DNA from: Bacillota bacterium
GTDB taxonomy: Bacteria > Bacillota_E > Sulfobacillia > Sulfobacillales > Sulfobacillaceae
DNA: 5,658 nt
NCBI GenBank assembly: GCA_021820165.1
Contig: JAKADW010000159.1
Span: 1 to 5,658 of the forward strand
Direction of reading: 5' to 3'
Part shown: piece by piece, positions 1-5,658 of the stretch
How positions within the stretch are numbered: position 1 is the first letter of the stretch
Layout: each line of letters begins with the position of its first letter
Translations under genes and position numbers: made by a program
Notes under the pieces: generated by a model
What the model was told of the DNA's origin: nothing
Seen by the model: the letters and a program-made list of their open reading frames with translations, nothing else
Databases searched by the model: none

Positions 1-1
1 G

Positions 2-658
2 GGAAAGACCGGAACCGCACAAAAGGTGGTGAATGGCCGGACCGAAAAGGGGCTCTATATCTCGTCCTTTATCGGATTCGCTCCGGTGCCCAATCCGGCC
101 GTGGTTATTCTCGTTTCCGTGGATGAACCCCAAGGCGCTTTTTATGGCGGTCAGGTGGCCGCGCCCGTGTTTGGCCGGTTGATGCGGGACATTCTTCGTT
201 ATTTAAAGATTCCCGCGACCGAGCCGATTCCAAAGCCCCGGGTGGGCGAAGCCGCCATGGTGCCGGATTTGGTTGATTTGTCTCCTGATGTTGCATACCA
301 GGATGCCGCGGTGTTCGGTTTTCCGGTACAATTTGAAGGACAGGGTAAATTTGTGGTGGGCCAGTCGGTGACCTACGGAGGTTACCGACCGGTTGGCACC
401 CGGCTCACGTTGACGTTAGGAGATCGGACGCGAGATTACCTCCAGTGGGTGACCGTGCCGAACTTCCGAGGGCTCACGGTGCCAGAGGCCCACCAGCTGG
501 CCTTCGAGCTTGGTTTAAACACGGCCGTGAAGCATCGGGGGGCGAAAGGACGGGTCCGGTCTCAGTCTCGCCGTCCGGGGGACAGGTCAAATCGGGGACC
601 ACAGTCGTCATTGACTTGGGATAAGGCCAGAGGATGTGAAAGTGGGGAAAGGGCATGA
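2..658 (+). CDS. ftsI: Class B penicillin-binding protein (SpoVD/FtsI type), C-terminal part with two PASTA domains; 5' truncated by window, apparent frameshift near the end
   Basis: This is the 3' end of a D,D-transpeptidase that crosslinks septal or spore-cortex peptidoglycan outside the membrane. Reading from base 2, the first residues are GKTGTAQK, the KTG(T/S) third active-site motif of penicillin-binding proteins (K at 5-7, G at 11-13). The end of the transpeptidase fold follows (YISSFIGFAPVPNPAVVILV), and then two PASTA repeats at about 257-421 (VPDLVDLSP...) and 446-621 (VPNFRGLTVPEAHQLA...). The SxxK and SxN motifs lie upstream of the window. The open frame runs to TGA 656-658 and overlaps the murE ATG. 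However, its last 25 or so residues do not look like PASTA, whereas the -1 frame from about 577 gives GQVKSGTTVVIDLG and a TAA at 622-624. I infer that the true or ancestral end is 624. The position next to murE and the PASTA tail fit SpoVD or PBP2B of Bacillota; which of these it is stays open. Confidence 0.88.
   Translation, partial: GKTGTAQKVVNGRTEKGLYISSFIGFAPVPNPAVVILVSVDEPQGAFYGGQVAAPVFGRLMRDILRYLKIPATEPIPKPRVGEAAMVPDLVDLSPDVAYQDAAVFGFPVQFEGQGKFVVGQSVTYGGYRPVGTRLTLTLGDRTRDYLQWVTVPNFRGLTVPEAHQLAFELGLNTAVKHRGAKGRVRSQSRRPGDRSNRGPQSSLTWDKARGCESGERA
569..581 (+). other. Apparent -1 frameshift site in the second PASTA domain of the PBP gene
   Basis: Up to the QS codons (563-568) the original frame fits the PASTA consensus. 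After the G5 run at 577-581 the fit moves to the -1 frame. Joining the two at the G run gives QSRRPGGQVKSGTTVV, which matches the usual PASTA ending of type QSPxPGxxVxxGxxV, then IDLG and TAA 622-624. One missing G (five in place of six) would explain it. So would a ribosome slipping back one base on GGG in the run. A sequencing or assembly error is the simplest reading, and the bases alone cannot decide. Confidence 0.75.
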
Positions 659-2136
659 CGATTGAACAACTCGTGCAATTAATGGGGCAGGGACGTGTGG
701 TGGGACACGGTGGGGTCCGTATTACCGGCATACAGCATGATTCAAGGCAGGTCAGCTCCGGAGACCTATTCTGCGCGATTCCTGGTTTTCGCACCGACGG
801 CCACCTCTATTGCCCTGAGGCTAAAGCGCGGGGGGCGGCGGCGTTCCTAGTTGAGAAAGAAGATGCGATTCCCGCCGGATCGAGCGGCATCGTCGTCGAC
901 AATGCGCGGTTGGCCCTGGCCCATGTGGCCGACGTGTTTTATGGCCACCCCTCCGGGCGCTTGTGGATGGTCGGGGTCACGGGGACCAACGGTAAAACCA
1001 CCACGACCCATCTCGTACGTGCGGTGATGGAGGGTAGCGACGTGGCATGCGGACTCACCGGGACGCTCCACACGCTCATTGGCACGGAGACCTTTAAGGT
1101 GGTGCGCACAACCCCGGAAGCGCCAGATCTGCAGCGCATTCTTCGTCACATGGCCGATCGGGGCATGAAGGCGGCGGTCATGGAGGTTTCTAGCCACGCG
1201 TTGGCGCTGTCCCGGGTCGATCATGTGGACTACGATGTCGCTGTTTTCACGAATCTAACCCAAGACCATCTCGACTTTCATAAGGATTTCGAGAGCTACT
1301 TTCGGGCCAAGGCCTTGTTGTTTGAGCGTCTTGGGCAAGGGGCCAAGAAAGGGCCCCAAGCGGCAGTGATTAATGGCGATGATCCGTATGCCGGGCGCCT
1401 CCGGGACCTGACGTCGGTACCGGTGATGACATACGGACTAGGTGCGGGCAACGACCTTCGGGCCACCCAAGTCCGGGTGACCAGCCGGGGTGTGCAGTTT
1501 CTGGCGCATTTTCCCAACGGGGTTCAGCAGCCAGTAGAGTTCGGTATGCCTGGAGGCTTTAATGTTCTCAATGCGCTTGCTGCCATGGGGGTTGGGTACA
1601 TCTATGCATTGACCCCTGAGAAGATGGCGGAAGCGTTGGCGCGCTACGGGCGGGTCCCGGGTCGATTTGAACGCATCGACGAAGGGCAGTCTTTTAGCGT
1701 CATTGTCGATTATGCTCATACACCAGATGGGTTGGAAAATGCGCTAAATACCGCGCGGGAGTTTGCAATGGGCAAGATTGGCGTCGTCTTTGGTGCCGGA
1801 GGCGATCGTGACCGCGGAAAACGCCCCCTCATGGGCGAAGTCGCCGGGCGGTTTGCCGATTGGGCGGTGCTGACGGCGGATAATCCGCGATCGGAAGATC
1901 CGCTCGACATTATCCACGAAATTGAAGAAGGGCTGGGCCGGGTTAACGGAAAGTGGCAGGTCGAACTGGATCGGGAACGAGCCATCAAAATCGCCCTCAC
2001 CCAAGCCCAGCCTGGCGACGTGGTGCTGATTGTCGGTAAAGGGCACGAAACCTACCAAATTTATCGTGATGGAACCATCCACTTTGATGACCGTGAGGTG
2101 GCCCGTCAAGTGTTAAGGGAGCTCAAACGTTCATGA
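655..2136 (+). CDS. murE: UDP-N-acetylmuramoyl-L-alanyl-D-glutamate--2,6-diaminopimelate ligase (MurE)
   Basis: A cytoplasmic ATP-dependent amide ligase that adds the third stem-peptide residue to UDP-MurNAc-L-Ala-D-Glu. The 493 residues show the three Mur ligase domains. The N-terminal UDP-binding domain includes DSRQVSSGDLFCAIPG (29-44). The central ATPase domain has P-loop GVTGTNGKTT (107-116), TTPE (152-155), MEVSSHAL (176-183), DHLDFH (204-209) and K219 in YFRAKALLF, the lysine that is carbamylated in this family. The C-terminal domain has VPGRFE (334-339), DYAHTPD (352-358), GAGGDRDRGKR (380-390), DNPR (409-412) and GKGHE (461-465). DNPR and the glutamate of GKGHE are the meso-diaminopimelate signature, as opposed to the lysine-adding type. 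Length is typical for the family. ATG 655 is preferred because the N-terminus then aligns with other MurE proteins, and GGGG (644-647) lies 7 bases upstream as a plausible ribosome site. The 3' end overlaps the murF start as ATGA. Confidence 0.97.
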   Translation: MTIEQLVQLMGQGRVVGHGGVRITGIQHDSRQVSSGDLFCAIPGFRTDGHLYCPEAKARGAAAFLVEKEDAIPAGSSGIVVDNARLALAHVADVFYGHPSGRLWMVGVTGTNGKTTTTHLVRAVMEGSDVACGLTGTLHTLIGTETFKVVRTTPEAPDLQRILRHMADRGMKAAVMEVSSHALALSRVDHVDYDVAVFTNLTQDHLDFHKDFESYFRAKALLFERLGQGAKKGPQAAVINGDDPYAGRLRDLTSVPVMTYGLGAGNDLRATQVRVTSRGVQFLAHFPNGVQQPVEFGMPGGFNVLNALAAMGVGYIYALTPEKMAEALARYGRVPGRFERIDEGQSFSVIVDYAHTPDGLENALNTAREFAMGKIGVVFGAGGDRDRGKRPLMGEVAGRFADWAVLTADNPRSEDPLDIIHEIEEGLGRVNGKWQVELDRERAIKIALTQAQPGDVVLIVGKGHETYQIYRDGTIHFDDREVARQVLRELKRS

Positions 2137-3494
2137 TTTCACTCACCTATAACGACGTGCGCCGATGGACCGGCGGTGAACTTGAACAGCTTCAGCCGGA
2201 TGCGGTGGTGGGGCGTCTCACCATTGACAGTCGCGAAGCGGGACCGGGGTACCTGTTTGTGGCCCTTCCGGGAACAAACACGGATGGTCACGTGTTTGTT
2301 CAAGAGGTGTGGCGGGCGGGTGGGGTGGCGATGGTCCGACGAGACTTCCGGGAAGCGGGTGGTCCACTGGTTCGGGTGGATTCACCGCTGGAAGCGATGG
2401 GGGAGCTATTACGGGGCTATATCACGGAGCATCAGGTGACCGTTGTGGGGGTTACCGGCAGCGTGGGAAAGACCAGCGTTAAAGAGTTGACGGCGGCCGT
2501 CCTGTCCCAACGGTTTTGCACCTCGGCCTCATTGGGCAATTACAACACCGCCATTGGCCTTCCCTTGTCATTTTTTGTCGGCCCCGAGGACACGACCCAT
2601 TTCGTGGCGGAAATGGGCATGAGTGCTCGTGGCGAGATATTAAAGATGACGGGAATTGCGCCGCCTGATGTGGCTGTCATTTCCACCATCGGCCCGAGCC
2701 ATTTAGAAAAGCTCGGGTCGATGGAAGCAATCCAAGCGGCTAAAGGTGAGATATTGGTGGGGCTCAAACCCGACGGCCTGGCGGTTTTGAATCACGACAA
2801 CCATTGGGTTAGGGAACTGGGCGAGAAGACTCCTCGACGTGTGGCTTGGTTTGGTACAGATGCGGCTTTGGATGGTCAAGTGCTAGGGGCGCAGGTGGAG
2901 GAGGACCACACCCTCATCACGGTACGCATCCATGGAGAAAAGACGGTTGTGCGCCTACCTTGGCTGGGCGCGCACCAGGGCCATAATGTTGCCGCTTCTT
3001 TGCTCATCGGCCGTCATCTGGGATTGACCTTAGAAGAAGCGGTGGCCGGCATTGAATCAGTGGATGCAGGCCGGTCTCGTATCCGGGTGGTGTCGTCTGG
3101 GCGCTGGACCCTGTTGGAGGATGTGTATAATGCGAGCCCACTCTCGATTGAGGCGGCGCTTGATGTTCTCAAAACACGGCCTGGGCGTCGGGTGGCGGTT
3201 CTTGGGGACATGTTGGAACTGGGCGATGAAGAGGTTCCCGGGCACCAGAGAGTGGGCGAGTACGCAGTGGGTCGGGCGGACCTTCTCTTGGCCGTCGGAG
3301 AACGCTCCCAATATTTATACGAACGAGCGGCCGCGAAGGGCCTTGATGGGGCGTGGGTAGCGACGCGCGACGAAGCTTTGGCTTGGCTTAACCAGCATCT
3401 TCGCCCGGGTGATGTGATTCTTTTGAAGGCATCACGAGGTATGCAATTTGAATGGCTTGCCCATCGGTTGGAAGAACGGGGGCAGGGGGCATGA
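2133..3494 (+). CDS. murF: UDP-N-acetylmuramoyl-tripeptide--D-alanyl-D-alanine ligase (MurF)
   Basis: A cytoplasmic Mur ligase that adds the D-Ala-D-Ala dipeptide with ATP to give UDP-MurNAc-pentapeptide, the substrate of MraY encoded next. The protein has 453 residues, a normal length. The N-terminal domain carries IDSREAGPGYLFVALPG (31-47). The central domain has P-loop GVTGSVGKT (106-114), GNYN (135-138), AEMGMS (159-164) and the lysine of QAAKGEI (201-207), which sits where the family has its carbamylated lysine. The C-terminal domain has GRSRI (313-317), EDVYNASP (329-336), LGDMLELG (357-364) and LKASRGM (431-437). The start ATG 2133 overlaps the murE stop (ATGA 2133-2136), and AAGGGAG at 2115-2121 lies 11 bases upstream, so coupled translation is likely. 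The stop overlaps the mraY start in the same way. Confidence 0.96.
   Translation: MISLTYNDVRRWTGGELEQLQPDAVVGRLTIDSREAGPGYLFVALPGTNTDGHVFVQEVWRAGGVAMVRRDFREAGGPLVRVDSPLEAMGELLRGYITEHQVTVVGVTGSVGKTSVKELTAAVLSQRFCTSASLGNYNTAIGLPLSFFVGPEDTTHFVAEMGMSARGEILKMTGIAPPDVAVISTIGPSHLEKLGSMEAIQAAKGEILVGLKPDGLAVLNHDNHWVRELGEKTPRRVAWFGTDAALDGQVLGAQVEEDHTLITVRIHGEKTVVRLPWLGAHQGHNVAASLLIGRHLGLTLEEAVAGIESVDAGRSRIRVVSSGRWTLLEDVYNASPLSIEAALDVLKTRPGRRVAVLGDMLELGDEEVPGHQRVGEYAVGRADLLLAVGERSQYLYERAAAKGLDGAWVATRDEALAWLNQHLRPGDVILLKASRGMQFEWLAHRLEERGQGA
3478..3490 (+). promoter_or_regulatory. Ribosome binding site of mraY (G-run type), inside the murF end
   Basis: Two G5 runs (3478-3482 and 3485-3489) stand just before ATG 3491. 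The first, 8 bases from the start, is at suitable spacing to pair with the CCUCC core of 16S rRNA through one G-U pair. Together with the ATGA overlap it supports the start at 3491 over the upstream ATG at 3452. Confidence 0.5.
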
Positions 3495-4429
3495 GACTGG
3501 CAGCGGCGGGTGCCTTGGGGCTGGTCGTGTCTTTATTGATGGGGCCCTTGGTGATTCCGGCCTTACGACGCTTGAAATTCGGGCAACAGATACGAGATGT
3601 CGGCCCTGAGGCCCATTTGAAGAAACAGGGAACGCCGACGATGGGTGGGGTAATCTTTTTAGTGGCTTTGCCCATCGCCGTGGCCGTTTTCGACCCCAGC
3701 AGCGCTCGGGCTTGGGCGCTCACGTTGCTGACGTTAGGCTTTGGCGTCATCGGATTTGCCGATGATTTCCTAAAAGTGGCCTTAAAGCGCCCGCTGGGGT
3801 TGAAGGCCCGAGAAAAATTGTTGCTGCAAGTGATTTTGGCGGTGGCGTTTAGTTGGTACGTATACCGCTATCTACCGCCACAAGGATATGTGTTGCCGTT
3901 TCATTTAGGTCATTTTCCCTTTGGTTGGTGGTATGGACCGATTAGCGTGCTGGCCATTTTAGGAGCGGCCAATGCCGTCAACCTTACCGATGGTTTGGAT
4001 GGGTTGGCCGGCGGTGCGTCGGTGGCCTCGTTTGCCTTTTTCGCGCTTTGGGCGGTGCGCGTGAAAGATGATCCGGTGGCCATATTTTGCTTGGCTCTAG
4101 TCGGTGGACTGGTGGGCTTCCTCAGGGTTAACCTGCACCCAGCTCGCGTGTTCATGGGCGATACCGGGTCGTTGGCTCTGGGCGCTGGTCTAGCTGGTGC
4201 TGCTGTCGTGACCGGCTCCCCCATCTTGCTTCCGGTGGTGGGCATTTTGTTTGTGTTGGAAACGTTATCGGTCATTATCCAGGTGATAAGCTTTCGCCTC
4301 ACGGGGCGCCGGGTGTTTCGCATGAGCCCGTTGCATCACCATTTCGAACTCGGTGGCTGGTCGGAAGAAAAGGTGGTCACGGTCTTTTGGATTGTCTCCG
4401 CATTGGGCGCGGTGTTGGCATGGTGGTAG
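3491..4429 (+). CDS. mraY: Phospho-N-acetylmuramoyl-pentapeptide-transferase (MraY)
   Basis: An integral membrane enzyme that transfers phospho-MurNAc-pentapeptide from UDP to undecaprenyl phosphate, giving lipid I and UMP on the cytoplasmic face. It has 312 residues, slightly shorter than Bacillus or E. coli MraY, and is very hydrophobic, with segments consistent with the family's ten helices. Family motifs are GTPTMGG (47-53), FADDFLK (89-95, the paired catalytic aspartates D91 and D92), NLTDGLDGLA (164-173), HPARVFMGDTGSLALG (216-231, third aspartate D224) and SPLHHHFELGGW (279-290). The start is ATG 3491, which overlaps the murF stop as ATGA and gives the usual hydrophobic N-terminus MRLAAAGALG. 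An in-frame ATG at 3452 would add 13 hydrophilic residues (MACPSVGRTGAGG) read inside murF and is unlikely. R212 in FLRVN replaces the W or V I would expect there. Confidence 0.96.
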   Translation: MRLAAAGALGLVVSLLMGPLVIPALRRLKFGQQIRDVGPEAHLKKQGTPTMGGVIFLVALPIAVAVFDPSSARAWALTLLTLGFGVIGFADDFLKVALKRPLGLKAREKLLLQVILAVAFSWYVYRYLPPQGYVLPFHLGHFPFGWWYGPISVLAILGAANAVNLTDGLDGLAGGASVASFAFFALWAVRVKDDPVAIFCLALVGGLVGFLRVNLHPARVFMGDTGSLALGAGLAGAAVVTGSPILLPVVGILFVLETLSVIIQVISFRLTGRRVFRMSPLHHHFELGGWSEEKVVTVFWIVSALGAVLAWW

Positions 4430-4442
4430 ACAAGCGAGAGAT

Positions 4443-4449
4443 AAGGGGG
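4443..4449 (+). promoter_or_regulatory. Ribosome binding site that decides the ftsW start
   Basis: AAGGGGG ends 6 bases before ATG 4456, a good Shine-Dalgarno position. In-frame alternatives at TTG 4387 and ATG 4420 lie inside mraY without a comparable site, and would add a charged, non-conserved extension to the protein. Confidence 0.6.
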
Positions 4450-4455
4450 CAGCGG

Positions 4456-5553
4456 ATGGAACAGCGAAGCGGGCATTTTGACTATTTGTTGTTGTTTTCC
4501 GTGCTGGGGTTGTTGGCAATCGGCACCCTTGTGGTGTTTTCTGCCAGCGCTCCGACTGCCTATCATACGCTCCATAATCCCTACTATTACTTGGAACGGC
4601 AAATCATGTGGGCCATTTTGGGCTTAATCGTCTTGGCGGTTGCCTCTCGCTATGATTATTGGCGTTACCAAAAATGGGCTTTGCCGTTATTTGTTGTAGC
4701 CGTGGTATTATTGGGACTGGTACTCGTTCCGCACATTGGAATCTCTATCAATGGTTCGCGGCGATGGCTGGGGGCCGGGCCTCTCCAACTGCAACCGTCT
4801 GAGTTGGCCAAAATCGGCATGATCTTTTTCTTTTCGCGGCTTTTCAGCTTGCATCAGGACCGATTGTCGGACTTTTGGCGGGGGGTCATGCCACATCTCG
4901 GGATGGCGGTGGCAGTATTCGGGCTGGTGTTGGCTGAGCCGGACTTAGGCACGACGATGGCGATTGCGGGAACTTTTTTCGTGATGTTGTTTGTAGCCGG
5001 GGCTCGGAAGCGCCACATGGGAGTACTGTTCGGGTCGGGACTGCCGGTTTTGGGAGCAGCCATTGCTCTCGAGCCCTATCGTTTGCAGCGGATTGTCGCA
5101 TTCACTGACCCGTGGAAGCATCCGTTGGGCGAAGGGTTTCATACCATTCAAGCGCTGCTCGCGTTGGGTTCCGGTGGGGTATTGGGATTAGGTCTCGGCT
5201 ATTCGCGACAGGCCCTCGGCTTTCTGCCCGAATCGTTCACGGACTTTATTTTTGCCGTGCTAGGAGAAGAATTGGGGCTCGTGGGGACGCTCACGGTGGT
5301 GATTTTGTTCATGATTGTGGCCTGGCGCGGATATCGGATTGCCATGCGCGCCCCAGACTTGTTTTCGAGTCTCTTGGCCACGGGGTTCACCACCATGATT
5401 GCCATTCAAGCGGCTATCAACATGGGAGTGGTAACGGCTACGCTCCCGGTGACCGGCATCACGCTGCCTTTTATTAGTTACGGAGGCTCGTCGCTGGTGC
5501 TTAGTTTAGCCGGGGTGGGAGTATTGCTCAACATTTCTCGGCACACCACGTAA
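4456..5553 (+). CDS. ftsW: Peptidoglycan glycosyltransferase FtsW (SEDS family, SpoVE-like)
   Basis: A polytopic membrane protein of the SEDS family, which polymerises lipid II into glycan strands together with a class B PBP at the septum or, for SpoVE, in the spore cortex. The 365 residues are hydrophobic throughout. Family motifs in order are NGSRRWLGAGPLQLQPSELAKI in two halves (99-108 and 109-120), EPDLGTT (161-167), FTDPWKHPLGEGFHTIQ (216-232), GLGLGYSRQ (243-251), LPESFTDFIFAVLGEELG (257-274) and ITLPFISYGGSSLVLS (335-350). D263 in TDFIF corresponds to the aspartate proposed as catalytic in FtsW and RodA. The residue before TDF is F262, where H or Q is more usual. The C-terminus (VTGITLPFISYGGSS, LLNISRH) resembles SpoVE. 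RodA is an alternative family member, but the dcw position favours FtsW/SpoVE. The start ATG 4456 has a good ribosome site and lies 26 bases after the mraY stop. The upstream class B PBP is a natural partner. Confidence 0.94.
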   Translation: MEQRSGHFDYLLLFSVLGLLAIGTLVVFSASAPTAYHTLHNPYYYLERQIMWAILGLIVLAVASRYDYWRYQKWALPLFVVAVVLLGLVLVPHIGISINGSRRWLGAGPLQLQPSELAKIGMIFFFSRLFSLHQDRLSDFWRGVMPHLGMAVAVFGLVLAEPDLGTTMAIAGTFFVMLFVAGARKRHMGVLFGSGLPVLGAAIALEPYRLQRIVAFTDPWKHPLGEGFHTIQALLALGSGGVLGLGLGYSRQALGFLPESFTDFIFAVLGEELGLVGTLTVVILFMIVAWRGYRIAMRAPDLFSSLLATGFTTMIAIQAAINMGVVTATLPVTGITLPFISYGGSSLVLSLAGVGVLLNISRHTT

Positions 5554-5573
5554 GGCTCTGCATATGGTAGGGA

Positions 5574-5602
5574 TTGCGCCTCCTTTTGTAGGAAGGCGAC
5601 AA
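5574..5602 (+). other. Imperfect inverted repeat (RNA hairpin) in the ftsW-murG spacer
   Basis: TTG-CGCCT-CCT (5574-5584) can pair with AGG-A-AGGCG-A-CAA (5590-5602) around the loop TTTGT (5585-5589). That gives 11 base pairs with two single-base bulges (A5593 and A5599) on the 3' side. There is no T-tract after it, so it is not a standard intrinsic terminator. The murG ribosome site region begins just downstream. A role in RNA stability, partial attenuation or murG translation is only inference. Confidence 0.5.
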
Positions 5603-5628
5603 TAGAGGGGTTGAGGGTGTCGAAAGCG

Positions 5629-5658
5629 ATGCGCGCAGTGCTCTCAGGAGGCGGCAGT
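5629..5658 (+). CDS. murG: MurG (lipid II-forming GlcNAc transferase), first ten codons only; 3' truncated by window
   Basis: The frame from ATG 5629 reads MRAVLSGGGS to the window end and matches the start of MurG proteins, which open with a short strand and the glycine-rich loop SGGGTGGH. MurG is a peripheral membrane glycosyltransferase that adds GlcNAc from UDP-GlcNAc to lipid I to give lipid II. Placement right after ftsW is the usual dcw order. The start is not certain: GTG 5617, in frame and four codons earlier (giving MSKAMRAV), has AGAGGGG (5604-5610) at a better spacing of 6 bases, while ATG 5629 has only GAGGG (5613-5617) 11 bases away. ATG 5629 is preferred because the resulting N-terminus matches the usual length. 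Only about 10 residues are visible, so the call rests on motif plus context. Confidence 0.78.
   Translation, partial: MRAVLSGGGS

Noticed and set aside
847..1224. A 125-codon open frame on the minus strand, and similar ones under murF, mraY and ftsW
   Set aside because: They lie fully antisense to well-conserved genes, have low-complexity arginine- and proline-rich translations, and resemble no family I know. They are expected from the base composition of the plus-strand genes.
3120..3140. MurF motif reads YNASP in place of YNANP
   Set aside because: As I recall, YNASP is also found in MurF of Bacillota, so it supports the taxonomic reading and is not an oddity.
3452..3490. Upstream in-frame ATG for mraY
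   Set aside because: It would add 13 hydrophilic residues inside the murF end. ATG 3491 gives the normal hydrophobic N-terminus and the ATGA overlap.
4387..4455. Upstream starts TTG 4387 and ATG 4420 for ftsW
   Set aside because: The extension is charged, overlaps conserved mraY codons and has no good ribosome site, whereas ATG 4456 has AAGGGGG at the right distance.
5521..5570. Possible promoter near the ftsW end (TTGCTC, CATATG)
   Set aside because: The two boxes are about 31 bases apart, too far for a sigma-A type promoter, and neither matches well.
5574..5610. An intrinsic terminator after ftsW
   Set aside because: The hairpin is followed by AGAGGGG, not a T-tract, and murG continues on the same strand.
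1..5658. Mobile element, CRISPR, toxin-antitoxin or other accessory system
   Set aside because: All coding space is taken by core cell wall genes, with no terminal repeats, direct repeat arrays or foreign-looking segments that I could see.

Overview
The window is a compact, all-plus-strand piece of a bacterial division and cell wall (dcw) cluster. In order it holds the 3' end of a class B penicillin-binding protein gene with PASTA domains, murE, murF, mraY, ftsW (spoVE-like), and the first ten codons of murG. Almost every base is coding. I see no tRNA, rRNA, CRISPR array, insertion sequence or other mobile element, and no convincing promoter.

The organism is probably a moderately G+C-rich, Gram-positive-type bacterium of the Bacillota, perhaps a spore former. 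Four things point that way: a PBP with C-terminal PASTA domains directly upstream of murE (the spoVD-murE arrangement), a MurE with the meso-diaminopimelate signature DNPR, a MurF with YNASP, and a SpoVE-like C-terminus on the FtsW protein. A Sulfobacillus-like lineage is conceivable, but I cannot establish genus from the sequence alone.

Layout: 1-658 is the PBP end, starting exactly at the KTGT active-site motif, followed by two PASTA repeats. The second repeat is interrupted by an apparent frameshift near 569-581. murE (655-2136), murF (2133-3494) and mraY (3491-4429) are joined by 4-base ATGA stop/start overlaps, which suggests translational coupling. A 26-base gap leads to ftsW (4456-5553). 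A 75-base spacer with an imperfect hairpin then leads to murG (from 5629).

The genes encode consecutive steps. MurE and MurF complete the UDP-MurNAc-pentapeptide in the cytoplasm, MraY moves it to the lipid carrier to give lipid I, and MurG would add GlcNAc to give lipid II. The FtsW glycosyltransferase polymerises lipid II and the class B PBP crosslinks it. The step usually encoded between mraY and ftsW, MurD, is missing from this site.

I found no undescribed biological system here. The points most worth a second look are the PBP frameshift with its two alternative endings, the missing murD, and the ftsW-murG hairpin.
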